Assembly (NCBI GenBank): GCA_949825025.1
Contig: OX463781.1
Location: 2,457,066-2,521,065, forward strand
DNA length: 64,000 nt
Reading direction: 5' to 3'
Origin: Siphlonurus alternatus
Lineage: Eukaryota > Arthropoda > Insecta > Ephemeroptera > Siphlonuridae
Positions 1 through 10,584 of this stretch are shown piece by piece. The position numbers were made by a program, and so were the translations under genes. The stretch's first letter is position 1, and each line of letters starts with the position of its first letter. Below the pieces are notes generated by a model. That model was given only the letters and a program-made list of their open reading frames with translations, was not told where the DNA came from and did no database searches.

Positions 1-246
1 TATTAGTAAATAAAAAATTCTCAGTAAAATACTTTGCATTTACCTTGAAAAAAGTATTCAAATAAATTAATTTGCAGTAAATATAAAAAAAATTGAACTT
101 AAATAAAGTAATAGAGAAAGAAATTAAACATTCTCTTAATCATCAGTTTGCTTGAAAAATCCTTTCACATGGCAATTAAACTTCTAATGAATTTTTAAAT
201 TAATTAACATTGTATTTATTTGGAATCCAAAATACTTATATATAAT
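1..246. other. AT-rich sequence, nothing recognised
   Basis: Low-complexity A/T-rich DNA with no coding signal or repeat boundary that I can see. Confidence 0.5.
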
Positions 247-775
247 GGAGTACCGACCTCAAAATTTTTTATTGCAGAAAACGCGCCAAAAAATATTATG
301 TTCCGTGCCGTTAGTTGCTGTGACTTTAGTGCGAACGGCGCCCGCCCTGTAGATTAATTGTTCACTGGAGAAATGGAGTAACGACCTCAAAATTTTTTAT
401 TGCAGAAATGGATAGAGGGTGCAAAGTTATGCTACTCTGATTTTTTTTTTCAGATTTTTTAGGGACCGGGAAGTATTGCTAAAAAGTTTTGGCGAGGTCG
501 GGTTCGAATCCGCACGTCCCTTTTGGGTCCTATCTTTTATTAAGAGAGGCGGCACTTTTTCTGTACTTTCAATAATTTTTAAAAAACATTTGCCGGGCTC
601 TAAAAATTTTGAAAAAAATCAGAGTAGCATAACTTTGCACCCTCTATCCATTTCTGCAATAAAAAATTTTGAGGTCGTTACTCCATTTTTCCAGTGAACA
701 ATTAATCTACAGGGCGGGCGCCGTTCGCACTAAAGTCACAGCAACTAACGGCACGGAACATAATATTTTTTGGCA
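247..775. mobile_element. Nested MITE palindrome
   Basis: The inner element, 375-684, has arms of about 70 bp (ggagtaacgacctcaaaatt outward, through the shared core gcaaagttatgctactctga). Outside it a second palindrome pairs about 281-370 with 687-775 (sharing acggcgcccgccctgtagat in inverse orientation). A lone copy of the inner element's outer end is also present at 247-280. Related copies lie at 17935-18541, 41243-41563 and, degenerate, 46790-47068. The loop (about 497-520) contains a tRNA box-B-like GGTTCGAATCC. Confidence 0.75.
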
Positions 776-814
776 CGTTCCGGCAGAGCCACTAACGGCA
801 TGTGCACTAATGGC

Positions 815-900
815 ACACAGCATAAACGATTTTGCAATCTGGCAACACCGCACTTCCTCGGCCATCTTCGTGTTTAGATGCAAAATCGTTTATGCTGTGT
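815..900. mobile_element. 86-bp MITE with 22-bp perfect TIRs
   Basis: Positions 815-836 and 879-900 are perfect inverted repeats (ACACAGCATAAACGATTTTG plus CA). The paralogous sequence at about 4765-4815 (opposite strand) lacks this insert and reads straight through from the GGCAC to the CCCTG flank, giving an internal empty-site control. Confidence 0.7.
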
Positions 901-1369
901 CCCTGCTCAAAAATCTTGAGCAATATCTTACAAGATCTTTTATGATCTTGTCAAGTGAACTCAAGAAGTCCAAAACAGAGGCAAGACAGTTATCAATGCT
1001 GGTCAGGAATATATATTATCCTTCTAAAAATAATATTTAAGCAAAAAATTTGGGAAAAGTAAAAAAATAAGATATTTTTGGTTTAAAAAGATCTTGAGCA
1101 AGATAATAATCTTGTTCAAGACGTCATTTCTTACGTAAGATCGACATCTTGGCAAGAAACATACTTGCGCAAGAAAAAATATCTTGCAAGATAGAAAATC
1201 TTGCGCGTGTTTTTGAATTTTTTGCAAGATTATTTCTTGAGCTAGTTTATGGCTTGCGCACGATGGTAATCTTGCTCAAGAAGTCATTTCTTACGCAAGA
1301 TATACAACTTGGCAAGTAATTAACTTGCGCAAGAAAAAATCTTACGTAAGATTGAAAATCTTGCGCGCG

Positions 1370-2830
1370 TGTTCAAAATTTTCTCAAGATTTTTTCTTGG
1401 GTAAGTTACCGTCATGCGTAAGATCGCAATCTTGTGCAAGAAATCATTTCATACCCAAGATTTCCATCTTGGGCAAGTAATAGACTCGAACAAGAAAAAA
1501 ATCTTACGCTTGTTTTCATAGTTATCGCAAGATTTCTTCTTGGGTAAGTTACCGTCTTGCGTAAGATGACAATCTTGGCCAAGAAATCATTTCTTACCCA
1601 AGATTTCCATCTTGGGCAAGTAATAGACTTCAGCAAGAAAAAATCTTGCTTGCGTGTTCAAAATTTTCTCAAGATTTTTTCTTGGGTAAGTTACCGTCTT
1701 GCGTAAGATGGCAATCTTGTGCAAGAAATCATTTCTTACCCAAGATTTCCATCTTGGGCAAGTAATAGACACGAACAAGAAAAAAATCTTACGCTTGTTT
1801 TCATAGTTATCTCAAGATTTTTTCTTGGGTAAGTTACCGTCTTGCGTAAGATGGCAATCTTGGCCAAGAAATCATTTCTTACCAAAGAGATTCATCTTGG
1901 GCAAGTAATAGACTTCAGCAAGAAAAAATCTTGCACGCGTGTTCATAATTTTCTCAAGATTTTTTCTTGGGTAAGTTACCGTCTTGCGTAAGATGGCAAT
2001 CTTGTGCAAGAAATCATTTCTTACCCAAGATTTCCATCTTGGGCAAGTAATAGACACGAACAAGAAAAAATCTTACGTTTGTTTTCATAGTTATCGCAAG
2101 AATTTTTCTTGGGTAAGTTACCGTCTTGCGTAAGATGGCAATCTTGGCCAAGAAATCATTTCTTACCCAAGAGATCCATCTTGGGCCAGTAATGGACTCG
2201 AGCAAGAAAAAATCTTACGCTTGTTTTCATAGTTATCGCAAGATTTTTTCTTGGGTAAGTTACCGTCTTGCGTAAGATGGCAATCTTGTGCACGAAATCA
2301 TTTCTTACCCAATATTTCAATCTTGGGCAAGTAATAGACTCGAGCAAGAAAAAATCTTAGGCTTGTTTTCATAGTTAACGCAAGATTTTTTCTTGGGTAA
2401 GTTACCGTCTTGCGTAAGATGGCAATCTTGGCCAAGAAATCATTTCTTACCAAAGAGATTCATCTTGGGCAAGTAATAGACTTAAGCAAGAAAAAATCTT
2501 GCGCGCGTGTTCAAAATTTTCTCAAGATTTTTTCTTGGGTAAGTTACCGTCTTGCGTAAGATGGCAATCTTGTGCAAGAAATCATTTCTTACCCAAGATT
2601 TCCATCTTGGGCAAGTAATAGACACGAACAAGAAAAAATCTTACGCTTGTTTTCATAGTTGTCGCAAGATTTTTTCTTGGGTAAGTTACCGTCTTGCGTA
2701 AGATGGCAATCTTGGCCAAGATATCATTTCTTACCCAAGAGATCTATCTTGGGCCAGTAATGGACTCGAGCAAGAAAAAATCATATGCTTATTTTCATGG
2801 TTTTTGCAAAATTATTTCTTGGACAAGTTA
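1370..2830. repeat. 142-bp tandem array, about ten units
   Basis: The marker TTGGGTAAGTTACCGTCTTG recurs every 142 bp (near 1540, 1682, 1824, 1966, 2108, 2250, 2392, 2534, 2676). Units fall into two variants by their TGTTCAAAATTTTCTC or TTTTCATAGTTATCGC segment, which partly alternate, hinting at a 284-bp dimer. Units are rich in short palindromes such as CTTGCGTAAGATGGCAATCT. Confidence 0.85.
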
Positions 2831-3779
2831 CCGTCTTGCGTAAGATGGAAGTTTTGTCCAACATGTCTTTTCTTACCCAAGATTTCCATCTTGAGCAAGT
2901 AACAGACTCGAGCAAGAAAAAACTTTACACTTCTTTTCATAGTTATGGCAAGATTTTTCTTGTTTAAAATGGCAATCTTGTTCAAGAAGAAATTTCTTAC
3001 GCAAGATTTTAGTAAGTGTGAAAACCTTCCCATGGTCATATAATTTTTTTGCCGATCGATCGCACCCGTTTGCAGATTTTTTTTCTATGCAGAATCGCAA
3101 TATTCAATTTTTTTTAAATAAGGGTAACAGCACCCCCAATAATTAGTCAGGGTTAATTTAATCACCTTAATTAAATTCAGCTTGCCAATTAACCCTTGGA
3201 TACAAGTTTTCAGCTTGATCGGTGCATTTTTATTCGTTTTCAAAATTGCGCGCGATGGCGAAACAAATGCAATGCGATTGCATTGCGATACGCGTTTTTA
3301 TAACATGTGTTGAAACTGAAAATGGACGGTTGGTGAACGTAAGAGCTGAAGAAGAAACATGAAGATTTTGTGTTTATTTGTGCTAATTTAGTACTTTATA
3401 CACAGTTCCAGGTAAGCTTAAACTTATGTTTAGTTGTTTTTGTTTAATATATTGTTAAGCTCATAGAATATTTTATGTTTTTTCATGAAATTCGGATGGG
3501 TTCTGCTTCCTGTTTGCCTTGCAACTGCTTGCAAACCTGGAATATGATGACGCGAATATACTGAGGACAACCTGCTGCTTGTTGTATTCATAAAGCAACA
3601 TGTCATAGAGATTATTTGCAATGCAGGGTTTTGTTTGTGATATTTTGAAACAGGTATGTATAAAATACTGCAATGTATGATAAATTGATCAAAATCTTGC
3701 AAGATCTTGTGCAAGATTTGCTAAATTTCTATAGGAAATGTCTTGAACAAGAACTTTCTAGATTTGTGCCTAATTTTAT

Positions 3780-4140
3780 TGACGAATTTCTTTGTTTTTG
3801 ACCCCCAGGTTCCACCGAGCCTAGCTGAAGGAGAAAATACATGGCATGGCCCGCGGAGTAAAAGAATTATTGAACGGAGAGGTGGAAGGAAGCAAAGATG
3901 ATGAACATATCCATAAAGAAATGAAACCATGCATCATGAGACTTCCTTATTTAACGAAAACTAGCTGCAACTAACAGAATACTAACTTTGTTTGTTTTTT
4001 TTTTTCAGTACGTTATGTTGGCTACGTGACTCGGAGATTGCTACTTGGAATTGCCGCTACATTACTGACCCAACATGGCTGCCTTTCAACGGATTTAAAC
4101 CAACCGACAGCATTGCACAAGATCTTGCGCAATTATTTTG
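3780..4140 (+). other. Exon-like sequence in the loop of the foldback element
   Basis: Two acceptor-like sites (tttgacccccag at 3810 and a T-tract plus cag ending about 4008) are each followed by open frame. The second gives LCWLRDSEIATWNCRYITDP and then TWLPFNGFKPTDSIAQDLAQLF before a stop that lies in the CAAGATCTTG array. No family was recognised. It could be a captured host exon, a remnant of the element's own gene, or chance. Confidence 0.25.
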
Positions 4141-4775
4141 ATCTTGAGCAAATATTATCTTGACAAGATACTATCACAAGATCTTAATATTATCTTGCGC
4201 AAGATAATATCACAAGATCTTGAGCAAATATTATCTTGCAAGATCTTGCAAGATCTTTCCCAAGATCTTGCAAGATCTTGCAAGATCTTGAGCAAGATGC
4301 TGTCACAAGATCTTGAGCAAATATTATCTTGAGCAAGATAATATCACAAGATCTTGAGCAAATATTATCTTGCAAGATCTTGCAAGATCTTTCCCAAGAT
4401 CTTGCACAAGATCTTGCAAGATCTTGCAAGATCTTGAGCAAGATGCTGTTACAAGATCTTGAGCAAATATTATCTTGAGCAAGATAATATCACAAGATCT
4501 TGAGCAAATATTATCTTGCAAGATCTTGCAAGATCTTTCCCAAGATCTTGCACAAGATCTTGCAAGATCTTGCAAGATCTTAAGCAAGATAACAATTGCT
4601 CAAGATATTGTGATTTGTCTTGCTCAAGATCTTACTTAAGATCTTGCAAGATCTTGCAAGATCTTGTGCAAGATCTTGGGAAAGATCTTGCAAGATCTTG
4701 CAAGATTTTCATGAGCATAATCTTGCCAAGATATGCCAAGATCTTACAAGATCTTGGCTCAAGATTTTTGAGCAG
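4100..4775. repeat. CAAGATCTTG palindromic short-repeat array
   Basis: The 10-bp palindrome CAAGATCTTG and variants (AGCAAATATTATCTTG, AGCAAGATAATATCACAAGA) repeat dozens of times. Larger blocks of about 130 bp are tandemly repeated (4200-4330, 4330-4460, 4470-4600), and the array reverses orientation near 4600. Confidence 0.85.
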
Positions 4776-5502
4776 GGGTGCCATTAGTGCACATGCCGTT
4801 AGTGGCTCTGCCGGAACGTGCCAAAAAATATTATGCTCCGTGCCGTTAGTTGCTGTGACTTATTTAGTGCGAATGCCTACCGTCCATTTTTGGTTTCTTG
4901 TTCGGGTCTATTACTTGCCCCAGATTGAAATCTTGGGTAAGAAACGATTTCTTGCACAAGATTGCGATCTTACGCAAGACGGTAACTTACCCAAGAAAAA
5001 ATCTTGAGAAAATTTTGAACACGCGCGCAAGATTTTCAATCTTACGTAAAAATTTTTCTTGAGCAAGTTAATTACTTGCCAAGATGTCTATCTTGCGTAA
5101 GAAGTGACTTCTTGAGCAAGATTACTATCGTGCGCAAGCCATAAACTAGCTCAAGAAATAATCTTGCAAAAAATTCGAAAACACGCGCAAGATTTTCTAT
5201 CTTGCAAGATATTTTTTCTTGCGCAAGTAAGTTTCTTGCCAAGATGTCGATCTTACGTAAGAAATGACGTCTTGAACAAGATTATTATCTTTATTGCTCA
5301 AGATCTTTTTAAACCAAAAATATCTTATTTTTTGACTTTTCTCAAATTTTTTGCTTAAATATTATTTTTAGAAGGATAATATATATTCCTGCATGACCAT
5401 GCAGCATTGATTACTGTCTTGCCTCTTTTTTGGACTTCTTGAGTTCACTTGACAAAAGATCATAAAAGATCTTGTAAGATATTGCTCAAGATTTTTGAGC
5501 AG

Positions 5503-7079
5503 AGCTCACTCTATATTGTCCTCGAATCCATAATCTATATTGTGATTTGTTTGATTTGTTGCGAAAATTAGAACACTGAACTGTGATACCAGCTGAGAGA
5601 TACCTATTCGCTCCTATTCGCTTCAACTAAAGTGTAATATTTTTTAAGTAAACAGAAATATAAAAAATAAATCAAAGCTAATTAAATCAGAGAAATTACA
5701 TTTTTAATATAAAATATCTCTGGTTTTATGAATAGAATTCTCAATAAATTTTACAGTACATATAATATATATAACATAAGGCCCAAAGTACATAAAAAAA
5801 AAACAGTGAAAAACAAAGTGGTCTTCAAAAATTCATGAAACTTTTATATGATGGACATGTCACCTCATCAAAAAATACCCTAATTTTTGTTTTTGAAATT
5901 TTGATTTTTTTCCCGGAAATTTGGGTATGTGAAGTTCCGCTTGGTATCCTTATTTTTTATGCTTACGACGGGCATAACTTTTTTTCTATGGCAGCTATCT
6001 ACAAATATCTTATACTTTTTTGATGCCAAGAATATGCTCTTTTTGGAAAAAAATACTGCATTTTTGTGAATATCATTATTTTTTCCGGGTTTTTTTCAAA
6101 ACAGGACATTTTCAAAAAAAAAAAAAACATGTTTTTTTTTCTTGAAATTCGAGTTTTCAATAAAGGACAATGCCATGTTTATTAAAATAAAATGCAAAGT
6201 TTACGAGGTGCAATTCATAACTTTTTTTTCTAGGAATTTTTGAAGTTGACACTCTCGCTCCTCCCTCGAGCGTGCGGCTAATCGCGCGTTTGCCACCCGG
6301 CGCGGCCGATGCTGCTGCAGCAGTACATTAGTAGTTCCTTTGTTCTTTCAGTGATTTTCATAGATATAGAACCTTGGAGATGCATGTTTTAATTTAAACT
6401 TTTTACTTACTTAAGAATTATGTAAGTTTAACACAATATTTACGAAACTATAAAGTAATAATTTTTAGCTGTGGGCAGTACCCCGCGCGATCCTCTTGGA
6501 ACTTGATAAAAAAGACGCCGAGATGAAAGCCGTTGGTAATTATTCTTCAAAGATGTTCATATTTTATTATGTATTTTATTTATTATATAATTATTATAAA
6601 TCTTTAATAATCAACGTGTTTTTTTTCATATATATTTTTTTATTTATAATATAAAGTATAATAATAATAATAATAATTGTTTATTGGGTTAAAAATACAT
6701 AATTTAATATTTTAATTAAAAAATACTATTCCTTCATTTTGCTGTAAAAAAAAAAATACTAAAGAAATTAAATTAATAAGTTAGGAATAATTTAATAAAG
6801 TAAATGTTTTAAAAAAAAAGTGCTTTATATTGCATGGAGCGTAAAATTGGTATGTATATTATAGATGTTATTTCTCGTCCTATATTGTTTGTCACGTTTT
6901 TATCTTGAATTATTACAAAGTATTATAATTACATTTTAATAATTCAAGTTAAAAATGTGAAAGAATAATTTCTTTACTTGTTCCTTATAATTTATCTATC
7001 TGTTGGCTTAAACGGGAAAAAACTGCATCGTGATGATGGACGGATATATCGCGAGAAAATACTAAAAAACTGTTTAATT
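5503..7079. other. AT-rich intergenic DNA
   Basis: Mostly A/T-rich with homopolymer runs and short (TAA)n tracts. A GC-rich patch at 6245-6330 and a short open stretch at 6471-6533 between AG and GT were examined and not accepted as a gene. Confidence 0.5.
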
Positions 7080-7275
7080 TGACCACTTGAAATCGACTAC
7101 TGGTGACTACTTGAAAGTGACTACTGGTGACTACTTGAAAGTGACTACTGGTGACTACTTGAAAGTGACTACTTGCGACCACTTGGGCAGTGACTACTTG
7201 ACCATTGCTCAAATTATCACTTAGCAGTAGTCACCACTTGACTACTATACTGCATGCCTTTATTTTTCGACTAGG
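7080..7275 (-). mobile_element. Truncated MITE end with 24-bp tandem repeats
   Basis: Read on the minus strand, it begins CCCTAGTCGAAAAATAA at 7275, the TIR of the intact element at 37286-37425. The inner part has expanded into about four copies of GACTACTTGAAAGTGACTAC plus TGGT (7085-7190). Confidence 0.6.
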
Positions 7276-7300
7276 GTCCATAAGCTTGTTCAAAATAATG

Positions 7301-7402
7301 AGCTATATGCATGCTATTTCAGGTGAGCGCAATAAAATTATGAGCTGAAAATCGGTATAAAATAAAGCTCATTATTGCGCTCACCTGAAATAGCAGATAG
7401 CT
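7301..7402. repeat. Hairpin repeat
   Basis: Arms GCTATTTCAGGTGAGCGCAA (7313 on) and TTGCGCTCACCTGAAATAGC (to about 7395) surround a short loop; likely a miniature inverted-repeat element. Confidence 0.55.
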
Positions 7403-8431
7403 TAATTATAGTATTGTGGACGAGGGATTATAAGACAATGTCATAAAAAATGTCAAATAAGTAAAAAAAAAAAGAGAGAGACATTTATACATATAATAGT
7501 AAGTTAAGGAAAAAATGAAAAATAATAATCGTAAGAAATTTTAACTTGGTTTTAATACAAAATTATAAAACACTTTACATTTTACAAGTTTAATACATAA
7601 TATTATTATACAGTATTCCGGTTATCAGTGTTTATTAGCAATTAAGTTTAATTTTTACTCTTTTCTCAATGAGCAGGAGAAGTGAGTGGTATGAGTTTTT
7701 TTAAAAATAAAATTTAAGAAGCATGAGATATAATCCACTGAATTATTTCTATTATGTTCAAGACACAAGAATTTGAAAAATAATTATTTAGTTAATGATA
7801 TAAATAATAAATACAGTATAATTGTTATTTATTTTATTTTTTTAAATATTTATTAAATCATTATTTAACATGCCATATGTTAAAAATATTTTTCCACACA
7901 TGATAATTATAAATTATGTCTTAAAATGTGACTCCGACTGGCTCTGCGGCACTCATAGCCAGCGGACGTGTTTTGACTTTGCTGTGTGCGCCATTACAAA
8001 TTAAGACTCAGGAAGTCATCTCATCAACACAAAAGTTCTACATTTGTCTTAACTCAGTGAATATGTATACTTGTGTTAATTACAAAAGTCATCACTCTAG
8101 CCTCAATACAATCCGAGGCCGTAAGAGACACTCCCAGCAGTGTATTTAAAGCCACAACCTTCATTCGTCGTCATTTTCGCATTCCATCGGACAAAGACAA
8201 AAGCATTCATGCAACGCTGGTAACAGTGCGGACATGATTAATCGTGTTGGATCGTGTCCTTCATCATCATATATTACAAATCTACGCGCCTTGCTGGTGA
8301 CTTGTTGACTCAATATAAAAGAGTAAAATAAAACAAACAATCATTACTATTGAAAATTTCAAACAATTGTTTATTTTAATTAAGTGTAATTAATACTTTT
8401 ACTGGCTGCATAGCGTATTAAGCTTAACCGG
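7403..8431. other. AT-rich intergenic DNA
   Basis: No gene recognised. The moderately GC-rich 7925-8300 has open frames up to 73 codons but no recognisable motif. Confidence 0.45.
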
Positions 8432-10275
8432 CAGGGTGTATACCAATATTCACTAATGAAATTCCATGGGTCTTCCAGGTTTTTCCAGAGATTTTTAAAA
8501 ATCTCCAGGTATTTTTTTTTAGCGTTCAAGGAGGGGGGGGGGGCGAACACTAAAATCTTGAACCATGCAATTTTTAAGGTATTGTCCAATGTTTAAATTT
8601 CATTAGGGAAAAAAAAAAAAAATACCATCTTGGTATTTTACGTTTTTTTTTTTTTTTTTCTCTGTTTCTCTAAACACTGAGACATTAATATTTCAATTTA
8701 AAGTGTAAAGATCATGCAAAAAAAAAAAAAAAAAAAATGAAAAAAATGCAACCCAGTATAATATACTGTATATAAAAAATAGTACATGATGGAGTAAAAA
8801 TTGCGAGCGTAGCGAGCAAATTTTTTTGATTTTTAGAAAAATTTTATGCTCAATTTTTTACATGGAACTAATGAAATTAATACAATACATTTTTTTAAAA
8901 TATATATATACGAGTATATATTTTATTAAAAATATACTAAACTTATATGATATAATAGGGAACAATCGAAAATCGTACAAAGCAATACGAAAATTGAGGT
9001 ACATATATCTAAATTAACGTTTCTGGTGATAATATAATATAAAATAATTATATCATATATACTGTATAGTACATGCATGCATGAATATAATGTATAAATT
9101 AAATCTTGATATTACGAAAGAAGCAAATTTGCAAATCCTTTTTTTTTTATACAGGGAAATAGATTGGAAATTTTCTGAAATTATTGAAAACTCTATTTCA
9201 CGAATTTACTAAAAAGTCCTCTAATTTATGGTTCCTATAAGATTTTTGGATTTGCAAGGAAATTGTCAAAAAAAAAAAAAAAAAGCAATGAATTAATGGT
9301 GACTCCAAAGGATCAAAAGGGGTTATATCCAAGCCAAACTGGGATTGAATTTTTGAGCCTCAGAAGCATCAACAATATTTTTTTTTCTGATCACTTTTGA
9401 ACCTGAATTTGGAAAGACAAGTATAATTATCTTTCCAAACTTAATAGGTGCAAAAGTGGCCTGAAAAAATTATTTTTTATACCATGTAACCAAGGCTCAA
9501 AAATTCAATTACAATTGGGCTTGGATACAACCCTTTTTCACCTGCTGCAACTCAATTTTACTAGTACTTTTAAAGAGATAAAGTGAATTCACATCAAATT
9601 ATATTATATAATATAAACGGGGCATTTACAGTATCATAATTTGCACATACTAGAATTTTTTGCAGTTGTTTTGATGAAATATGTTTAATTATAATATAGA
9701 TTTTTGCTATCCTCATCAAACAAACAACTTTTTAAATTAGTGTAATTCGCGTAAATTGCCGATCTTTACACCACTGCATGCATGCATTTTTTTTTTTTTT
9801 TTTTAAGTTCATTAAGTTTTAAATTGTTTCACTTGAAAAAGGAGTATTTTTTGTTGTATACATTACTATTTGAAACAATCAAACATCTTTCAGTAAATAT
9901 TTAACTATGCATCTGAAATAATGTTGACGTCACTATAACACGTACGCGATCTCTCGTAAATCGCGATCTTTTTACGCCGCGCTTTTGCACACTTTTTTTT
10001 CCCCTAATTTTCATCTCCAATACTTGAATAATTTTTATAATTGATTTAAATATTAGAACTTGTAAAAAAATTAAAAACCAAAACTGTATGTTATCAAGAT
10101 TTTAGTAATCGAAATTGCATGCATAATTAAAAAAACGAATACTGAAAAATGTGAGAATTCCAGGTTATTTGCAAGTTTTTTCGAAATTCCATGATTTTTC
10201 CCGGTTTTTCCAGAGGGTTTGAAATTCCATGATATTTCCCGGTTTTCCAGGTTTTTCCAGTTGGTATACACCCTG
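8432..10275. mobile_element. Possible 1.8-kb element with CAGGGTGTATACCA ends
   Basis: CAGGGTGTATACCA at 8432 is matched in inverse orientation ending at 10275 (TTGGTATACACCCTG). Next to each end are TTCCAGGTTTTTCC-type subterminal repeats. CAGGG is typical of hAT ends, but the flanking 8-mers do not match. The interior is AT-rich and non-coding, with a nested hairpin at 9314-9538. Confidence 0.45.
9314..9538. mobile_element. 225-bp hairpin MITE
   Basis: AAAAGGGGTTATATCCAAGC ... CTTGGATACAACCCTTTTT; the arms also share TTGAATTTTTGAGCCT and its complement. Confidence 0.55.
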
Positions 10276-10308
10276 TAATAACGCCAATTAATTTTAATCA
10301 ATCAAAAA

Positions 10309-10570
10309 ATGTCTTAAAATATTCTCCTAAAATATCAGGTACACAAATTCAATTTAGTTTCCAAGTTATGAATTTTTAAATTTGACAACATTAAAATAGA
10401 GAAATGTAACTTCCATGTTAAATTAGTCAACTTTAAAAACTCATAACTCAAAAACTAGATTGAATTTTTATACCTGATATTTCAGCTACTGATAGGGAAT
10501 GTAAAGCAGAATATTTGAAGATATATGGGAATGTTTTTAACATTGCTCATATTATCTTACCCTTCATTTT
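10309..10570. mobile_element. Degenerate copy of the TTAA MITE family
   Basis: It shares CTCATAACTCAAAAACTAGA, TATACCTGATATTTCAGCTA and its end (TTATCTTACCC) with the element at 62173-62519. It ends about 15 bases beyond the gene A stop codon, so it may supply the 3' UTR of that gene. Confidence 0.55.
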
Positions 10571-10584
10571 TTTCCACAATAAAC

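Larger units (their letters stand above)
903..5502. mobile_element. 4.6-kb foldback element with internal satellite arrays
   Basis: The ends are long inverted repeats: CTGCTCAAAAATCTTGAGCA at 903 is mirrored at 5502, and homology continues inward for about 600 bp (903-1500 against 4900-5502). The left interior is a 142-bp tandem array, the right interior a CAAGATCTTG array, and the middle (3040-4090) is single-copy DNA with splice-like signals. No matching target duplication is evident at the two outer ends. The organisation resembles foldback (FB-type) transposons; the superfamily is unknown. Confidence 0.75.

Noticed and set aside
1412..2347. Series of overlapping 63-74 codon frames (RKTVTYPRKNL repeats)
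   Set aside because: Translation of the 142-bp satellite; periodic frames follow the repeat, not a protein.
6471..6533. Short open stretch (LWAVPRAILLELDKKDAEMK) between AG and GT
   Set aside because: Looks exon-like but is a single 60-base segment with no linked exon and no recognised family.
7085..7212. QVVTSSHF repeat protein
   Set aside because: Translation of a 24-bp tandem repeat in a truncated MITE.
8432..10275. Autonomous hAT transposon
   Set aside because: Ends resemble hAT but the flanks do not match and there is no transposase frame inside; kept only as a possible non-autonomous element.
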